A DNA stretch of 64,000 nt from Pseudomonas nunensis (GTDB lineage Bacteria; Pseudomonadota; Gammaproteobacteria; Pseudomonadales; Pseudomonadaceae), in assembly GCF_024296925.1 (NCBI RefSeq), contig NZ_CP101125.1, positions 250,501 to 314,500 of the forward strand, in the 5' to 3' direction. This document shows positions 17,399 to 25,248 of the stretch, in pieces. Each line of letters begins with the position of its first letter. The stretch's first letter is position 1. A program made the translations under genes and the position numbers. The notes beneath the pieces are model-generated. The model did not search any database. It had not been told where the DNA came from and saw only the letters and a list, made by a program, of their open reading frames with translations.

Positions 17399-19810
17399 TT
17401 ACTCGGACAGTTTGTACGCCATCACATAGTCACCTTGCTTGGTGCCCAGCGAACCGTGGCCGCCGGCAACGACGAGCACGTATTGCTTGCCGTCCTTGCC
17501 GGTGTAGGTCATCGGCGTGGTTTGGGCGCCTGCTGGCAGGCGGCCTTCCCACAGTTGCTTACCGTTTTTCACGTCATAGGCACGCAGGTACTGGTCGAGG
17601 GTGCCGCTCAGGAAGGCAACGCCACCAGCCGTGGTGAACGTGCCGCCCAGGCTAGGTACGCCCATGCTCAGCGGGATTGGAACCGGCGAGCTGTCGCGCA
17701 CGGTGCCGTTTTTGTGTTTCCAGATGACTTTGCTGGTGGTCAGGTCGACCGCAGTCACGTAACCCCAGGCCGGTGCCTGGCACGGCAGGCCCATTGGCGA
17801 CAGCAGCGGTTCCAGGACCACGCCGTATGGCGCGCCTTTGTTCGGCTGCACGCCTTCGGTTTCGCTTTTACGCGGGCCTTGGGCAGCGATTTCGGCGGCC
17901 GGGATCAGTTTCGATTTGAACGCCATGTAGTCAGGGTTCATGAAAGCGATCTGGCGCACCGGGTCAACCGAGATACCGCCCCAGTCGAACACACCGAAGT
18001 TGCCTGGATAAACGATCGAACCTTGCAACGATGGCGGGGTGAACGGGCCTTCGTAGCGCATGGATTTGAAGTCGATCCGGCAGATCAGTTGGTCGAACGG
18101 GGTGACGCCCCACATGTCGCGTTCTTTCAACGGCGGCGGCATGAGGTTGAGGTCGGATTTCGGTTGGGTTGGCGACGTGTGATCACCGGCGACAGCACCT
18201 TGCGGGACTGGCACTTCGTTGATCGGCACAATCGCTTTGCCGGTGCTGCGATCCAGTACGTAGATGCTGCCTTGCTTGGTGGACGCGAGGACCGCCGGCT
18301 TAACACCGTCAGCAGTTTTCAGGTCCATCAGGGTTGGCTGGCCGCCGACGTCCATGTCCCACAGGTCATGGTGAGTGAACTGGAAGTGCCACTTCACATG
18401 CCCGGTGTTGATGTCCAGGGCGGTCAGGCCGGCTGCATGCAGTTCCGACTCAGGGGTACGCGCGCCACCGAACTGGTCCGGGGTCTGGTTGCCCATCGGC
18501 AGGTAGAGCATGCCGAGTTTTTCGTCGACCGCGAACATGGACCACATGTTCGGCGAGTTGCGGGTGTAGGTCTTGCCTTCAGCAATCGGCGTGGTGTCGT
18601 CCGGGTTGCCGCTGTCCCAGTTCCACACCAGTTTGCCGGTGTGCACGTCGAACGCGCGGATAACGCCGCTTGGTTCGTCGGTGGAAACGTTGTCGGTCAC
18701 GTGGCCGCCAATCACCACCAGGTCTTTAGTGACCGCTGGAGGTGAGGTGGAGTAGTAACCGCCGGCCGCGAAGCCGCCGATGTTGGCGCTGAGGTCGATC
18801 TGGCCTTTGTTGCCGAAGTCTTCGCACATCTTGCCGGTGTCGGCGTTCAGGGCGATCAGACGGGTGTCCGCGGTCGGCAGGAAGATCCGGCGCGGGCAGG
18901 CATTGCTGGCGGCAGCCGGGCTGGCGCTGCCGGTCGGGCTCTGCTCGGAGGCATACACGGCGTCATCGTGATACGACACGCCACGGCAGGTCATGTGCGC
19001 CCAACCCTTGAAGTTCGCCGCGTTTTGCGTGGAGAGCTTCGGATCGAAACGCCAGATTTCCTTGCCGGTGTCCGGGTCCAGCGCGATCACTTGGCTGTGC
19101 GGCGTGCACACGTAGAGCATGCCGTTGACTTTCAGCGGAGTGTTTTCGGCAGTGGTTTCGCCCGGATCGTTAGGGCCAGGAATGTCACCAGTGCGGAAAG
19201 TCCAGGCTGGAACCAGCTTGTGCGCGTTTTCCGGGGTGATCTGCGCCAGTGGCGAGTAACGATCACCGTGGGCGCTGCGGCCGTAGGAATTCCAGTCACC
19301 GTCCGGCATGGCCGGGGCAGTGTTGGTCATGCCCGGCACGCTGTCGCGGTCCAGTTGACCTTTGGTTTCACCCGGGCTGGTGAACTGGCTGGCCAGTGCA
19401 GCGGCGCCAGCGAGTACAACCGCGACGCTCAGTGCGCCAGTGCCCATCGGTGCAGGACCGGTGCGCAACAGCGGACGGCGGAACCACGGCAGCAACATGA
19501 CGATGCCCAGCGCAAACAGCATCGCCAGACGCGGCACCAGTTGCCACCAGTCGAGGCCGACTTCCCACAGCGCCCAAACGGTACTGGCGAACAGCACCAG
19601 TGCGTACAGGCCCAGTGCGGCGCGGCGAGCGGCAATCAGCAGCACGCCGGTCAGCGCCAGGCCGATACCGGCCAGCAGGTAATACAGCGAGCCGCCGAGC
19701 ATGCTCAGCTTGATACCGCCGGCCAGCATGGCCAGGCCCATTAGCAGAAGCAGGATACCGAGCAGGCTCGGTAGCAGACGGCTTCGACTCAAAGCACCAT
19801 CAGTGCTCAT
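17399..19810 (-). CDS. gcd: Membrane-bound PQQ-dependent glucose dehydrogenase
   Basis: An 803-residue quinoprotein that oxidises glucose to gluconolactone in the periplasm and passes electrons to ubiquinone. Residues 1-150 contain five hydrophobic helices, the usual anchor. The rest is a beta-propeller with pyrroloquinoline-quinone dehydrogenase signatures: WNSYGRSAHGDRYSPL, RFDPKLSTQNAANFKGWAHM, WGGISVDPVRQIAFMNPDYM, and TAGGVAFLSGTLDQYLRAYD near the C-terminus. Length matches known Gcd proteins (about 800). An OprB-type porin lies upstream on the same strand, which fits glucose uptake and periplasmic oxidation. Confidence 0.96.
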   Translation of the reverse strand: MSTDGALSRSRLLPSLLGILLLLMGLAMLAGGIKLSMLGGSLYYLLAGIGLALTGVLLIAARRAALGLYALVLFASTVWALWEVGLDWWQLVPRLAMLFALGIVMLLPWFRRPLLRTGPAPMGTGALSVAVVLAGAAALASQFTSPGETKGQLDRDSVPGMTNTAPAMPDGDWNSYGRSAHGDRYSPLAQITPENAHKLVPAWTFRTGDIPGPNDPGETTAENTPLKVNGMLYVCTPHSQVIALDPDTGKEIWRFDPKLSTQNAANFKGWAHMTCRGVSYHDDAVYASEQSPTGSASPAAASNACPRRIFLPTADTRLIALNADTGKMCEDFGNKGQIDLSANIGGFAAGGYYSTSPPAVTKDLVVIGGHVTDNVSTDEPSGVIRAFDVHTGKLVWNWDSGNPDDTTPIAEGKTYTRNSPNMWSMFAVDEKLGMLYLPMGNQTPDQFGGARTPESELHAAGLTALDINTGHVKWHFQFTHHDLWDMDVGGQPTLMDLKTADGVKPAVLASTKQGSIYVLDRSTGKAIVPINEVPVPQGAVAGDHTSPTQPKSDLNLMPPPLKERDMWGVTPFDQLICRIDFKSMRYEGPFTPPSLQGSIVYPGNFGVFDWGGISVDPVRQIAFMNPDYMAFKSKLIPAAEIAAQGPRKSETEGVQPNKGAPYGVVLEPLLSPMGLPCQAPAWGYVTAVDLTTSKVIWKHKNGTVRDSSPVPIPLSMGVPSLGGTFTTAGGVAFLSGTLDQYLRAYDVKNGKQLWEGRLPAGAQTTPMTYTGKDGKQYVLVVAGGHGSLGTKQGDYVMAYKLSE

Positions 19811-19935
19811 AGTGTGGTTCTCCGTGACGTTTTAAGTAGTCCCGCGCAAGTTCACTGTAGATGACGATCTGGCGTGGGCATGGTTCAGTTATAAAAGTGA
19901 AACTTGGTAGCGCTGGTTCAATTGATGCATTCCCT

Positions 19936-20025
19936 TGTGGGAGCGAGCTTGCTCGCGAAAGCGGTGAGTCAGTCAACGATGATGTTGAAGCTGATGGCCT
20001 CTTCGCGAGCAAGCCCGCTCCCACA
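19936..20025. repeat. REP pair, GTGGGAGCGAGC class
   Basis: TGTGGGAGCGAGCTTGCTCG and its inverted partner lie between oprB and gcd. Confidence 0.88.
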
Positions 20026-20042
20026 AGGGGTTGTGGTGTTGG

Positions 20043-21425
20043 TTAGAAGGACGAGGTGATCTTGATCCCGCCGATCAGTGCGTCATCGACCTTGTCCACG
20101 CCACCGGGGTGGCGGATGTATTGCAGGTTCGGGCGCACGGTCAGCCAATTGGTCACGTGCACGCCGTAATAGAGCTCTGCGCTGTATTCGGTGTCTTGCG
20201 GCGGCAGGAACGACGGGTCGTCGTAGTCGTAGATCGCGCGGGCCTGATTGGTCGCCTCGGCGTTCTTGCGATAGGCCGGGTTGACGTGGACACGGGCGAG
20301 GGCAAAACCAATGTCGTCCTTGGCGCGGGCATCGAACAGACCTTTGTAGACGACGCCCGCCTGGACGTAGTTGTCGATGGCGTTGGTCTTCTTGTCGTGC
20401 ATCGTGCCGTTGGCGAACACGCTCAAGCCACGCGAGTTATCGCTGGCGCGGCTGGTGATCTGCTGCTGCACGCCCAGCCACACGCCGTGCTTGCTCGACG
20501 CGCTGCGATAGGCCTCGCCACTCAGGGCGGCGGGCTGGCCATTGCTGTCCTTGTAGGCGTCAGTGGCCTTGGCGTTGCTGTAGTAATAACCGGCGCGGTA
20601 TTCGCCCGGCAGGCCATTCAGTTTCGGCGTCCACACCAGCTCGATCGGCAAAATCGCGCCCTGAGTGCCGCTGCCGCTGAGCTTGAAGCCATTGCCGCGA
20701 TCGAGGTTCGACGGGTTCTGCTCATAAGCGCCAACCTGCGCGTACAACTCCGGCGTCAGGTGATATTTGACCCGCATCGCCCACTGGCTGACCGGCCAGT
20801 TGTACCAGATGCCACCGACCCAGTTGCCGACTTGCGAGCCGCAAAACGCCAGGTTCTGGAAGTCGCAGGGGAAGCTGTTGAAGTCTTCACCTTCGCCAAA
20901 GCGGCCGACCTTGACATCGAGCTTCTGGTCGAAGAATTTCTGCTGATACCACATCTGCGTCAGGCGCCAAGTCTGGCCACGGCCCCAGACTTCCTGGGCC
21001 GACGTGAAGCCGCCAACCCGTGGATCATTGATCCGGTCGTTGCTGATGTTGTTGCCGTTGCGTTCGGTAATAGTCAGCTGAAACTCGGCATCGTCCCAGC
21101 CAAGGATCTTCTGCAAATCCAGATGCGTGCCGAGGGCGAACTGATCGCTGTAGCGCGCAGTGCGGTCGTGGTCATAGCCGCCGTGCAGGTTGCTGCCCAT
21201 TTCGCCGGTGTAATCGACTTTGAAATCGTAGCCCTTTTCCGAAAGTTCAGTGCGCGTGCCGTTCCAGTCGCCGAGCATCCACTTCGAATCGCTATCGAAA
21301 GCCGGGGCCGCGTGAACGCAGGTGGCGAGGCCGAAGGCGCTCAGGCCGCCGATCAGGTTCAAGGCTTTTCGGTGGGACACGGGGGTGGAGACAGCGCTGT
21401 CTCGCGGAGTAGGAAAGTCAGGCAT
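20043..21425 (-). CDS. oprB: OprB-family carbohydrate-selective porin
   Basis: A 460-residue outer-membrane porin. After an unusually long leader (about 40 residues, with hydrophobic core LNLIGGLSAFGLATCVHA) the mature part starts APAFDSDSKWMLGDWNG, a typical OprB beginning with the GDWNGxR motif. Later family segments are VWGRGQTWRLTQMWYQQKF, GRFGEGEDFNSFPCDFQNL, and a C-terminal strand ending in TSSF. I chose the ATG at 21425; the frame continues upstream but reads unlike a porin. It most likely admits glucose to the periplasm for the downstream Gcd enzyme. Glucose as the natural substrate is inferred. Confidence 0.88.
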   Translation of the reverse strand: MPDFPTPRDSAVSTPVSHRKALNLIGGLSAFGLATCVHAAPAFDSDSKWMLGDWNGTRTELSEKGYDFKVDYTGEMGSNLHGGYDHDRTARYSDQFALGTHLDLQKILGWDDAEFQLTITERNGNNISNDRINDPRVGGFTSAQEVWGRGQTWRLTQMWYQQKFFDQKLDVKVGRFGEGEDFNSFPCDFQNLAFCGSQVGNWVGGIWYNWPVSQWAMRVKYHLTPELYAQVGAYEQNPSNLDRGNGFKLSGSGTQGAILPIELVWTPKLNGLPGEYRAGYYYSNAKATDAYKDSNGQPAALSGEAYRSASSKHGVWLGVQQQITSRASDNSRGLSVFANGTMHDKKTNAIDNYVQAGVVYKGLFDARAKDDIGFALARVHVNPAYRKNAEATNQARAIYDYDDPSFLPPQDTEYSAELYYGVHVTNWLTVRPNLQYIRHPGGVDKVDDALIGGIKITSSF

Positions 21426-21813
21426 AAAGTAGAAATTCTTGATCTTTTTCCGGGGGTGAACTGAACGCAACGAGGTGGAACGGGCAGTGAAGCGTTTCAG
21501 CTGAAGGGCGGCAGGATAATGATCTGTTACAAAGAGAGAAAGCGCTTTTACTGACATGCAGCTTTTCGGATTTGGTAACAGTCGTCTGCGACAGGGCGCC
21601 GCAGGCAGAAAATACCCCTTGTAGGAGCGAAGCTTGCTCGCGAAGGCGGCATGTCAGGCCACTTCAATGTCGACTGACATACCGCCTTCGCCAGCAAGCC
21701 TGGCTCCTACACAACGCGCTTGTTGACCTACAGTTAACTGAGCGCTTCCACCCGGCGAAACCCTCGGCTAAGGTGCGCGGCTTCTAAATACTTTCTTCGC
21801 GCGAAGGCCCGGC
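21426..21813. other. Divergent intergenic region of oprB and the VF530 gene
   Basis: About 390 bp. It holds the upstream region of oprB (21426-21600, no recognised operator) and a REP pair at 21620-21711. After that is a short leader with the ribosome site GAAGG before the VF530 gene. No convincing gene is seen. Confidence 0.6.
21620..21711. repeat. REP pair, GTAGGAGCGAAGC class
   Basis: GTAGGAGCGAAGCTTGCTCG and an inverted partner carrying two substitutions (CCAGCAAGCCTGGCTCCTAC) enclose about 40 bp. Confidence 0.86.
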
Positions 21814-22044
21814 ATGACCGAACAGAACAACAACCCGCTGCACGGCGTGACTCTGGAACAGATCCTCAACGCCCTGGTTGAACACTACGAGTGGTCGGGG
21901 CTGGCCGAGCGTATCGACATCCGCTGCTTCAAGAGTGACCCGAGCATCAAGTCGAGCCTGACGTTCCTGCGCAAAACCCCGTGGGCGCGGGAGAAGGTCG
22001 AACGCCTGTACGTGAAGTTGATGCGCACCAAGCGTCCGGTCTGA
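21814..22044 (+). CDS. VF530 family small protein
   Basis: A 76-residue soluble protein that matches the VF530/DUF2132 family over its full length: [31 protein letters not shown], and [20 protein letters not shown]. The fold has been described as SAP-like and proposed to bind DNA; its role is unknown. Start ATG follows GAAGG. The downstream membrane-protein gene begins two bases after its stop, so the pair is an operon. Confidence 0.87.
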   Translation: MTEQNNNPLHGVTLEQILNALVEHYEWSGLAERIDIRCFKSDPSIKSSLTFLRKTPWAREKVERLYVKLMRTKRPV

Positions 22045-22046
22045 AC

Positions 22047-22691
22047 ATGCTGATCTCCACTGTCGCGAGGCGCCGCTGTATCGCCGTGGCGGCGGTGCTT
22101 GGCTGGGCAGGTTTGACTGTTCAGATGTACTTGATTCTCGGCACGCGCTGGGAAATCGGCGCCAGCCTGCTGGGCGGGCTGATGAGTTTCTTCAGCTTCT
22201 TCACCGTACTGACCAACACCTTGGTGGCCGTGGTGCTGACCTGCGAGCTGACCGCGCGGGAGTCGGCGGCGAAACGCTGGTTTCTGCAGCCGTCAGTCAG
22301 CAGTGGCATTGCCGTGAGCATCGCCGTGGTCGCGCTCGCCTACAGCCTGTTGTTGCGCCATCTGTGGCACCCCGAAGGCTGGCAGTTGCTCGCCGATGAG
22401 TTACTGCACGACATCCTGCCGCTGCTGTTTCTGGTTTATTGGTGGTGCTGCGTGCCCAAGGGGACGTTGCGCGTGCGGCACATCACCTTGTGGGTGATTT
22501 ATCCACTGGTGTATTTCGCCTATGCGCTGCTGCGCGGGCATCTGCTGGGGGCTTATCCGTATCCGTTCATTGATGTGAGCACGCTGGGTTATCCACAGGT
22601 GTTTCTCAATGCGGGGGGGATATTGGCGGGGTTTGTCGCGATTGCGTTGGTGATCGTGGGATTGGATCGGTGGCGAAAGCCGATTTTGTAA
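22047..22691 (+). CDS. Pr6Pr family membrane protein
   Basis: A 214-residue integral membrane protein with six predicted helices. It carries Pr6Pr-family features: a first helix leading to QMYLILG, then GGLMSFFSFFTVLTNTLV, a central YSLLLRHLWHPEGWQLLAD, and WVIYPLVYFAYALLRG followed by YPYPFIDVSTLGYPQV. No biochemical role is established for the family. The ATG at 22047 is the natural start, just after the VF530 stop codon. Confidence 0.8.
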   Translation: MLISTVARRRCIAVAAVLGWAGLTVQMYLILGTRWEIGASLLGGLMSFFSFFTVLTNTLVAVVLTCELTARESAAKRWFLQPSVSSGIAVSIAVVALAYSLLLRHLWHPEGWQLLADELLHDILPLLFLVYWWCCVPKGTLRVRHITLWVIYPLVYFAYALLRGHLLGAYPYPFIDVSTLGYPQVFLNAGGILAGFVAIALVIVGLDRWRKPIL

Positions 22692-22705
22692 ACGTCCAAA
22701 ATCAA

Positions 22706-22794
22706 TGTGGGAGCGGGCTTGCTCGCGAAGGCGGTGTGTCAGTCACATCAATGCTGGATGACACTCCGCTTTCGCGAGCAAGCCCGCTCCCACA
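22706..22794. repeat. REP pair, GTGGGAGCGGGC class
   Basis: Inverted copies of TGTGGGAGCGGGCTTGCTCG lie between the convergent Pr6Pr and siderophore-interacting genes. Confidence 0.88.
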
Positions 22795-22812
22795 GGGGGT
22801 TTTCGCTGAAGC

Positions 22813-23598
22813 TTATTCCTCGTCAGAGTCACCTAGCCGCCAGTACCCCACCGCCTTAACGAACTGATCATCCAGCCCATGCTCATCGAGCAGCACCCGG
22901 CGGATCTGCCGTGACACTTTGCTCTCGGTCGCGATCCACGCATACAGATTGCCGCTCGGCACTTGCAGTTGCTTCACGGCGTTCAGCAGGTTGTTCTTGC
23001 CGCCGTCGCGCAGCACCCAGATCACATTCACCTGCGCGGCGCTTTCCAGGCGTTGCTGTTCGGCGCCGTTCTCGACTTCGATGATTACCAGCGCGCGGCG
23101 ATTGGCCGCCAGGCCTTCCAGGCGTCGGGCGATGGCGGGCAGGGCGGTTTCGTCGCCGATCAGCAGGTAGCTGTCGAAGATGTCCGGCACGATCATCGAG
23201 CCCCGTGGCCCGCCGATGTGCAGGAACTGCCCCGGCTTGGCCTGCTCGGCCCAGGTCGAGGCAGGGCCGTCGCCGTGCAGGACGAAATCGATGTCCAGCT
23301 CCAGGGTGCCCAGGTCATAACGGCGCGGCGTGTAGTCGCGCATTTCCGGCATCGGCTGATCGGTTTTGCCGGCACCGAGCACCAGGGTTTCCAGCGCCGC
23401 CGTTTGCGCCGCGTTCTGCGGGAACAGCAGTTTGACGTGATCGTCGGTGCCGAGGCTGACAAAGCCTGCCAACTCCGGCCCACCGAGGGTAATCCGGCGC
23501 ATGCGCGGGGTCAGGTCGACCACCCGCAATACTTCCAGCCGACGGCGTTTGATTTCATGCATGACGCGATGAATGGTCTGGGTTTCGACTGCAGTCAT
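22813..23598 (-). CDS. Siderophore-interacting FAD-dependent ferric reductase (NfeF/ViuB-like)
   Basis: A 261-residue cytoplasmic flavoprotein of the siderophore-interacting family. The FAD-binding motif is RDYTPRRYD near residue 100. GGPRGSMIVPD follows, and GDETALPAIARRL opens the NAD(P)H-binding half. Such proteins reduce ferric siderophores to release iron. The ATG at 23598 overlaps the stop of the PadR gene by four bases. A His-rich PadR regulator beside it is the arrangement of E. coli yqjI/yqjH (nfeR/nfeF), which supports metal-responsive control. Confidence 0.88.
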   Translation of the reverse strand: MTAVETQTIHRVMHEIKRRRLEVLRVVDLTPRMRRITLGGPELAGFVSLGTDDHVKLLFPQNAAQTAALETLVLGAGKTDQPMPEMRDYTPRRYDLGTLELDIDFVLHGDGPASTWAEQAKPGQFLHIGGPRGSMIVPDIFDSYLLIGDETALPAIARRLEGLAANRRALVIIEVENGAEQQRLESAAQVNVIWVLRDGGKNNLLNAVKQLQVPSGNLYAWIATESKVSRQIRRVLLDEHGLDDQFVKAVGYWRLGDSDEE

Positions 23599-24167
23599 TC
23601 GGCTGTCTCCTGGGCGGCTTGAACGGCGGGGCCGTCGACGATGGCTTTGGCGGTGTTGTTGAGCAGGGCGGCGACGCGCAGGATTTCTTCCGCGCTCCAG
23701 CGCCCGTGATGCAATTGCAGCGCATGACGCAGGTTGTGCACCGCTTCGTGGATTTCAGCCGGGCGGTCATGCCCGCGCAGCGAGCGTTTGCTGACGTCGA
23801 TGCGCATCCGCACCCCTTCCAGGGCAATCGCCTGTTCACTCAGGGACTGACGTCCGGCATCGGTCACGCTGTAGCGTTTTTTCCCGCCCTCGGCATCGCC
23901 GGTGATCATTTCGCTTTCTTCCAGGAACGTCAGGGTCGGGTAGATCACACCGGGGCTGGGGCTGTAGGCGCCGTCGAACATGCCTTCGATCTGGCGGATC
24001 AAGTCGTAGCCGTGGCACGGCTGTTCGGCGATCAACGCCAGCAGCAGCAGTTTCAAATCTCCGGGTGCGAACACCCGAGGGCCACGGCCGCCGCGCTCGC
24101 GGCCTGGGCGTTTTTCGAAGCCGTCGCGGCCGTCACCGTGTTCGCGGTGGGAATGATGGTCTCTCAT
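23595..24167 (-). CDS. PadR-family metal-responsive regulator (NfeR/YqjI-like)
   Basis: A 190-residue repressor. The first 30 residues are rich in His, Arg and Gly (MRDHHSHREHGDGRDG), like the metal-binding tail of E. coli YqjI. Residues 35-110 form the PadR winged helix: LLLLALIAEQPCHGYDLIR, then SPGVIYPTLTFLEE, then GGKKRYSVTDAG. It is co-transcribed with the downstream siderophore-interacting reductase, unlike the divergent E. coli pair. Nickel or iron sensing is inferred from YqjI. Confidence 0.87.
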   Translation of the reverse strand: MRDHHSHREHGDGRDGFEKRPGRERGGRGPRVFAPGDLKLLLLALIAEQPCHGYDLIRQIEGMFDGAYSPSPGVIYPTLTFLEESEMITGDAEGGKKRYSVTDAGRQSLSEQAIALEGVRMRIDVSKRSLRGHDRPAEIHEAVHNLRHALQLHHGRWSAEEILRVAALLNNTAKAIVDGPAVQAAQETAE

Positions 24168-24202
24168 TTTTTGCCTTCTCTCGTCGTGTTTAGATACAAC
24201 TT

Positions 24203-24214
24203 AAGATATATCTT
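24203..24214. promoter_or_regulatory. Candidate PadR (NfeR-like) autoregulatory operator
   Basis: AAGATATATCTT is a perfect palindrome 36 bp upstream of the PadR start codon, within TTAAGATATATCTTTAG. PadR proteins commonly bind such AT-rich dyads over their own promoter. The assignment is inferred. Confidence 0.45.
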
Positions 24215-24581
24215 TAGGCGAATGCAAGGCGTTTTTCCTAGGACGTTTTTCTCGACCGACGAGCGGTGGGGTCCACGTAGGGGCGCGGTTCATCACATTG
24301 GGACCGATATTGAGTGTGGGAACGGAAATAACTTTGAAGTTAAAGTTATAGCTCTATTAGTTGTCGAGCCTATAGGCTGTATACCTCTTCACCCTGCAAA
24401 TTAAAGTTGAAAGGGCTGTATGGTTTTTTCGATAAAACTGTATGTAGTCCAGTGCTTACAGTTGCCCGTCAATAATTCGCAATTTTGTTCTTTTTTCTGT
24501 CTTGTCATAGAGGCGTTTAACTACGCGATCATCGGAAGTTACTTGCTTACTTTCCAGAGGCATTGGCCGATCATTTGCCGA

Positions 24582-24645
24582 CATTGAAAGTTCAGCCGAC
24601 AGCGCCGCGACGTGTTTCGCCACGGCGTCGTTTGAACTTTCAATG
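24582..24645 (+). promoter_or_regulatory. 13-bp inverted repeat upstream of the fimbrial operon
   Basis: CATTGAAAGTTCA (24582-24594) and its exact complement TGAACTTTCAATG (24633-24645) enclose 38 bp that can pair further (CGC..GCG and CGTG..CACG). A TTGAAC/TATATT pair (24632-24637 and 24653-24658, 15-bp spacer) could be a promoter. If so the repeat would be an operator; otherwise it would form a leader hairpin 33 bases before the pilin ATG. Confidence 0.5.
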
Positions 24646-24678
24646 AGCCCTTTATATTGAAAAAACAGGTACTGACCG

Positions 24679-25164
24679 ATGTTCAAGAAAATCACTATTG
24701 CTGCTCCTCTGGCAGTTCTGGCGCTGACCTCCTCCGTTGTGTTCGCCGCCGGTGAAGCCAAGCACACCATCAACCTCGTAGCCCACGTACCGACTAATGG
24801 CTTCTACGTGGTGCCGGTCGACCCGGACCTGATCAACAAGGATCAGCGCATGGACTTCCAGCCGTCCACCGGGCAAATGGCCGAGGTCAACGGGTTCTTT
24901 GATATGCGCAACAACAATGGTTCGGTACACGCCAGTGTCGTGTCGGCGCCACGCCTGCTCTCTGGTGCCTCCGCCATTAACTTGAAAGTCGAAATCAATG
25001 GCCGGGAACTCACCACGACACCGCAAATGGTTGTGGGTGAAACCGAGTCCAACGTGAACTACCGCGCGCCGCTGCGTATTAGCGCTACCGGCACCACGTT
25101 CGCACCGGGCGACTACACCGGTGAAGTGGCGATGATCTTTGATGCCGTACCACCGGTTATCTAA
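24679..25164 (+). CDS. CS1/CFA-type fimbrial major subunit
   Basis: A 161-residue pilin with a signal peptide ending VVFAAG. The mature N-terminus alternates hydrophobic residues (AKHTINLVAHVPTNGFYVVPV), as expected for a donor strand. The C-terminal half ends with APGDYTGEVAMIFDAVPPVI, a pattern shared with the second subunit at 29811. Together with the TcfC/CfaC-type usher this identifies the alternate (alpha) chaperone-usher family typified by CFA/I, CS1 and Burkholderia cable pili. As the first gene and most typical pilin it is probably the shaft subunit. Confidence 0.87.
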   Translation: MFKKITIAAPLAVLALTSSVVFAAGEAKHTINLVAHVPTNGFYVVPVDPDLINKDQRMDFQPSTGQMAEVNGFFDMRNNNGSVHASVVSAPRLLSGASAINLKVEINGRELTTTPQMVVGETESNVNYRAPLRISATGTTFAPGDYTGEVAMIFDAVPPVI

Positions 25165-25248
25165 CGTTCGCTGTTAGCGTCAACCGGCGGGCTAGCAACT
25201 TTGTTGGCCCGTCGGACTTCCATTTGTCTGCAATCAGAGTACGTGTTC

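Larger units (their letters stand above)
24168..24678. other. AT-rich intergenic region upstream of the fimbrial operon
   Basis: About 510 bp. Near the PadR gene is a 12-bp palindrome (24203-24214). The middle (about 24320-24440) is clearly more AT-rich than the surroundings and holds near-repeats of TTAAAGTT and the palindrome AGCCTATAGGCT (24367-24378). The last 100 bp hold a 13-bp inverted repeat before the pilin start. No credible gene is seen; the short open frames lack ribosome sites. Confidence 0.6.

Noticed and set aside
20031..21464. A 477-codon open frame antisense to oprB
   Set aside because: It covers the porin exactly in mirror and reads as low-complexity hydrophobic and arginine-rich sequence.
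24456..24773. A 105-codon frame on the minus strand across the fimbrial leader
   Set aside because: It overlaps the pilin start, lacks a ribosome site and contradicts the inverted repeat.
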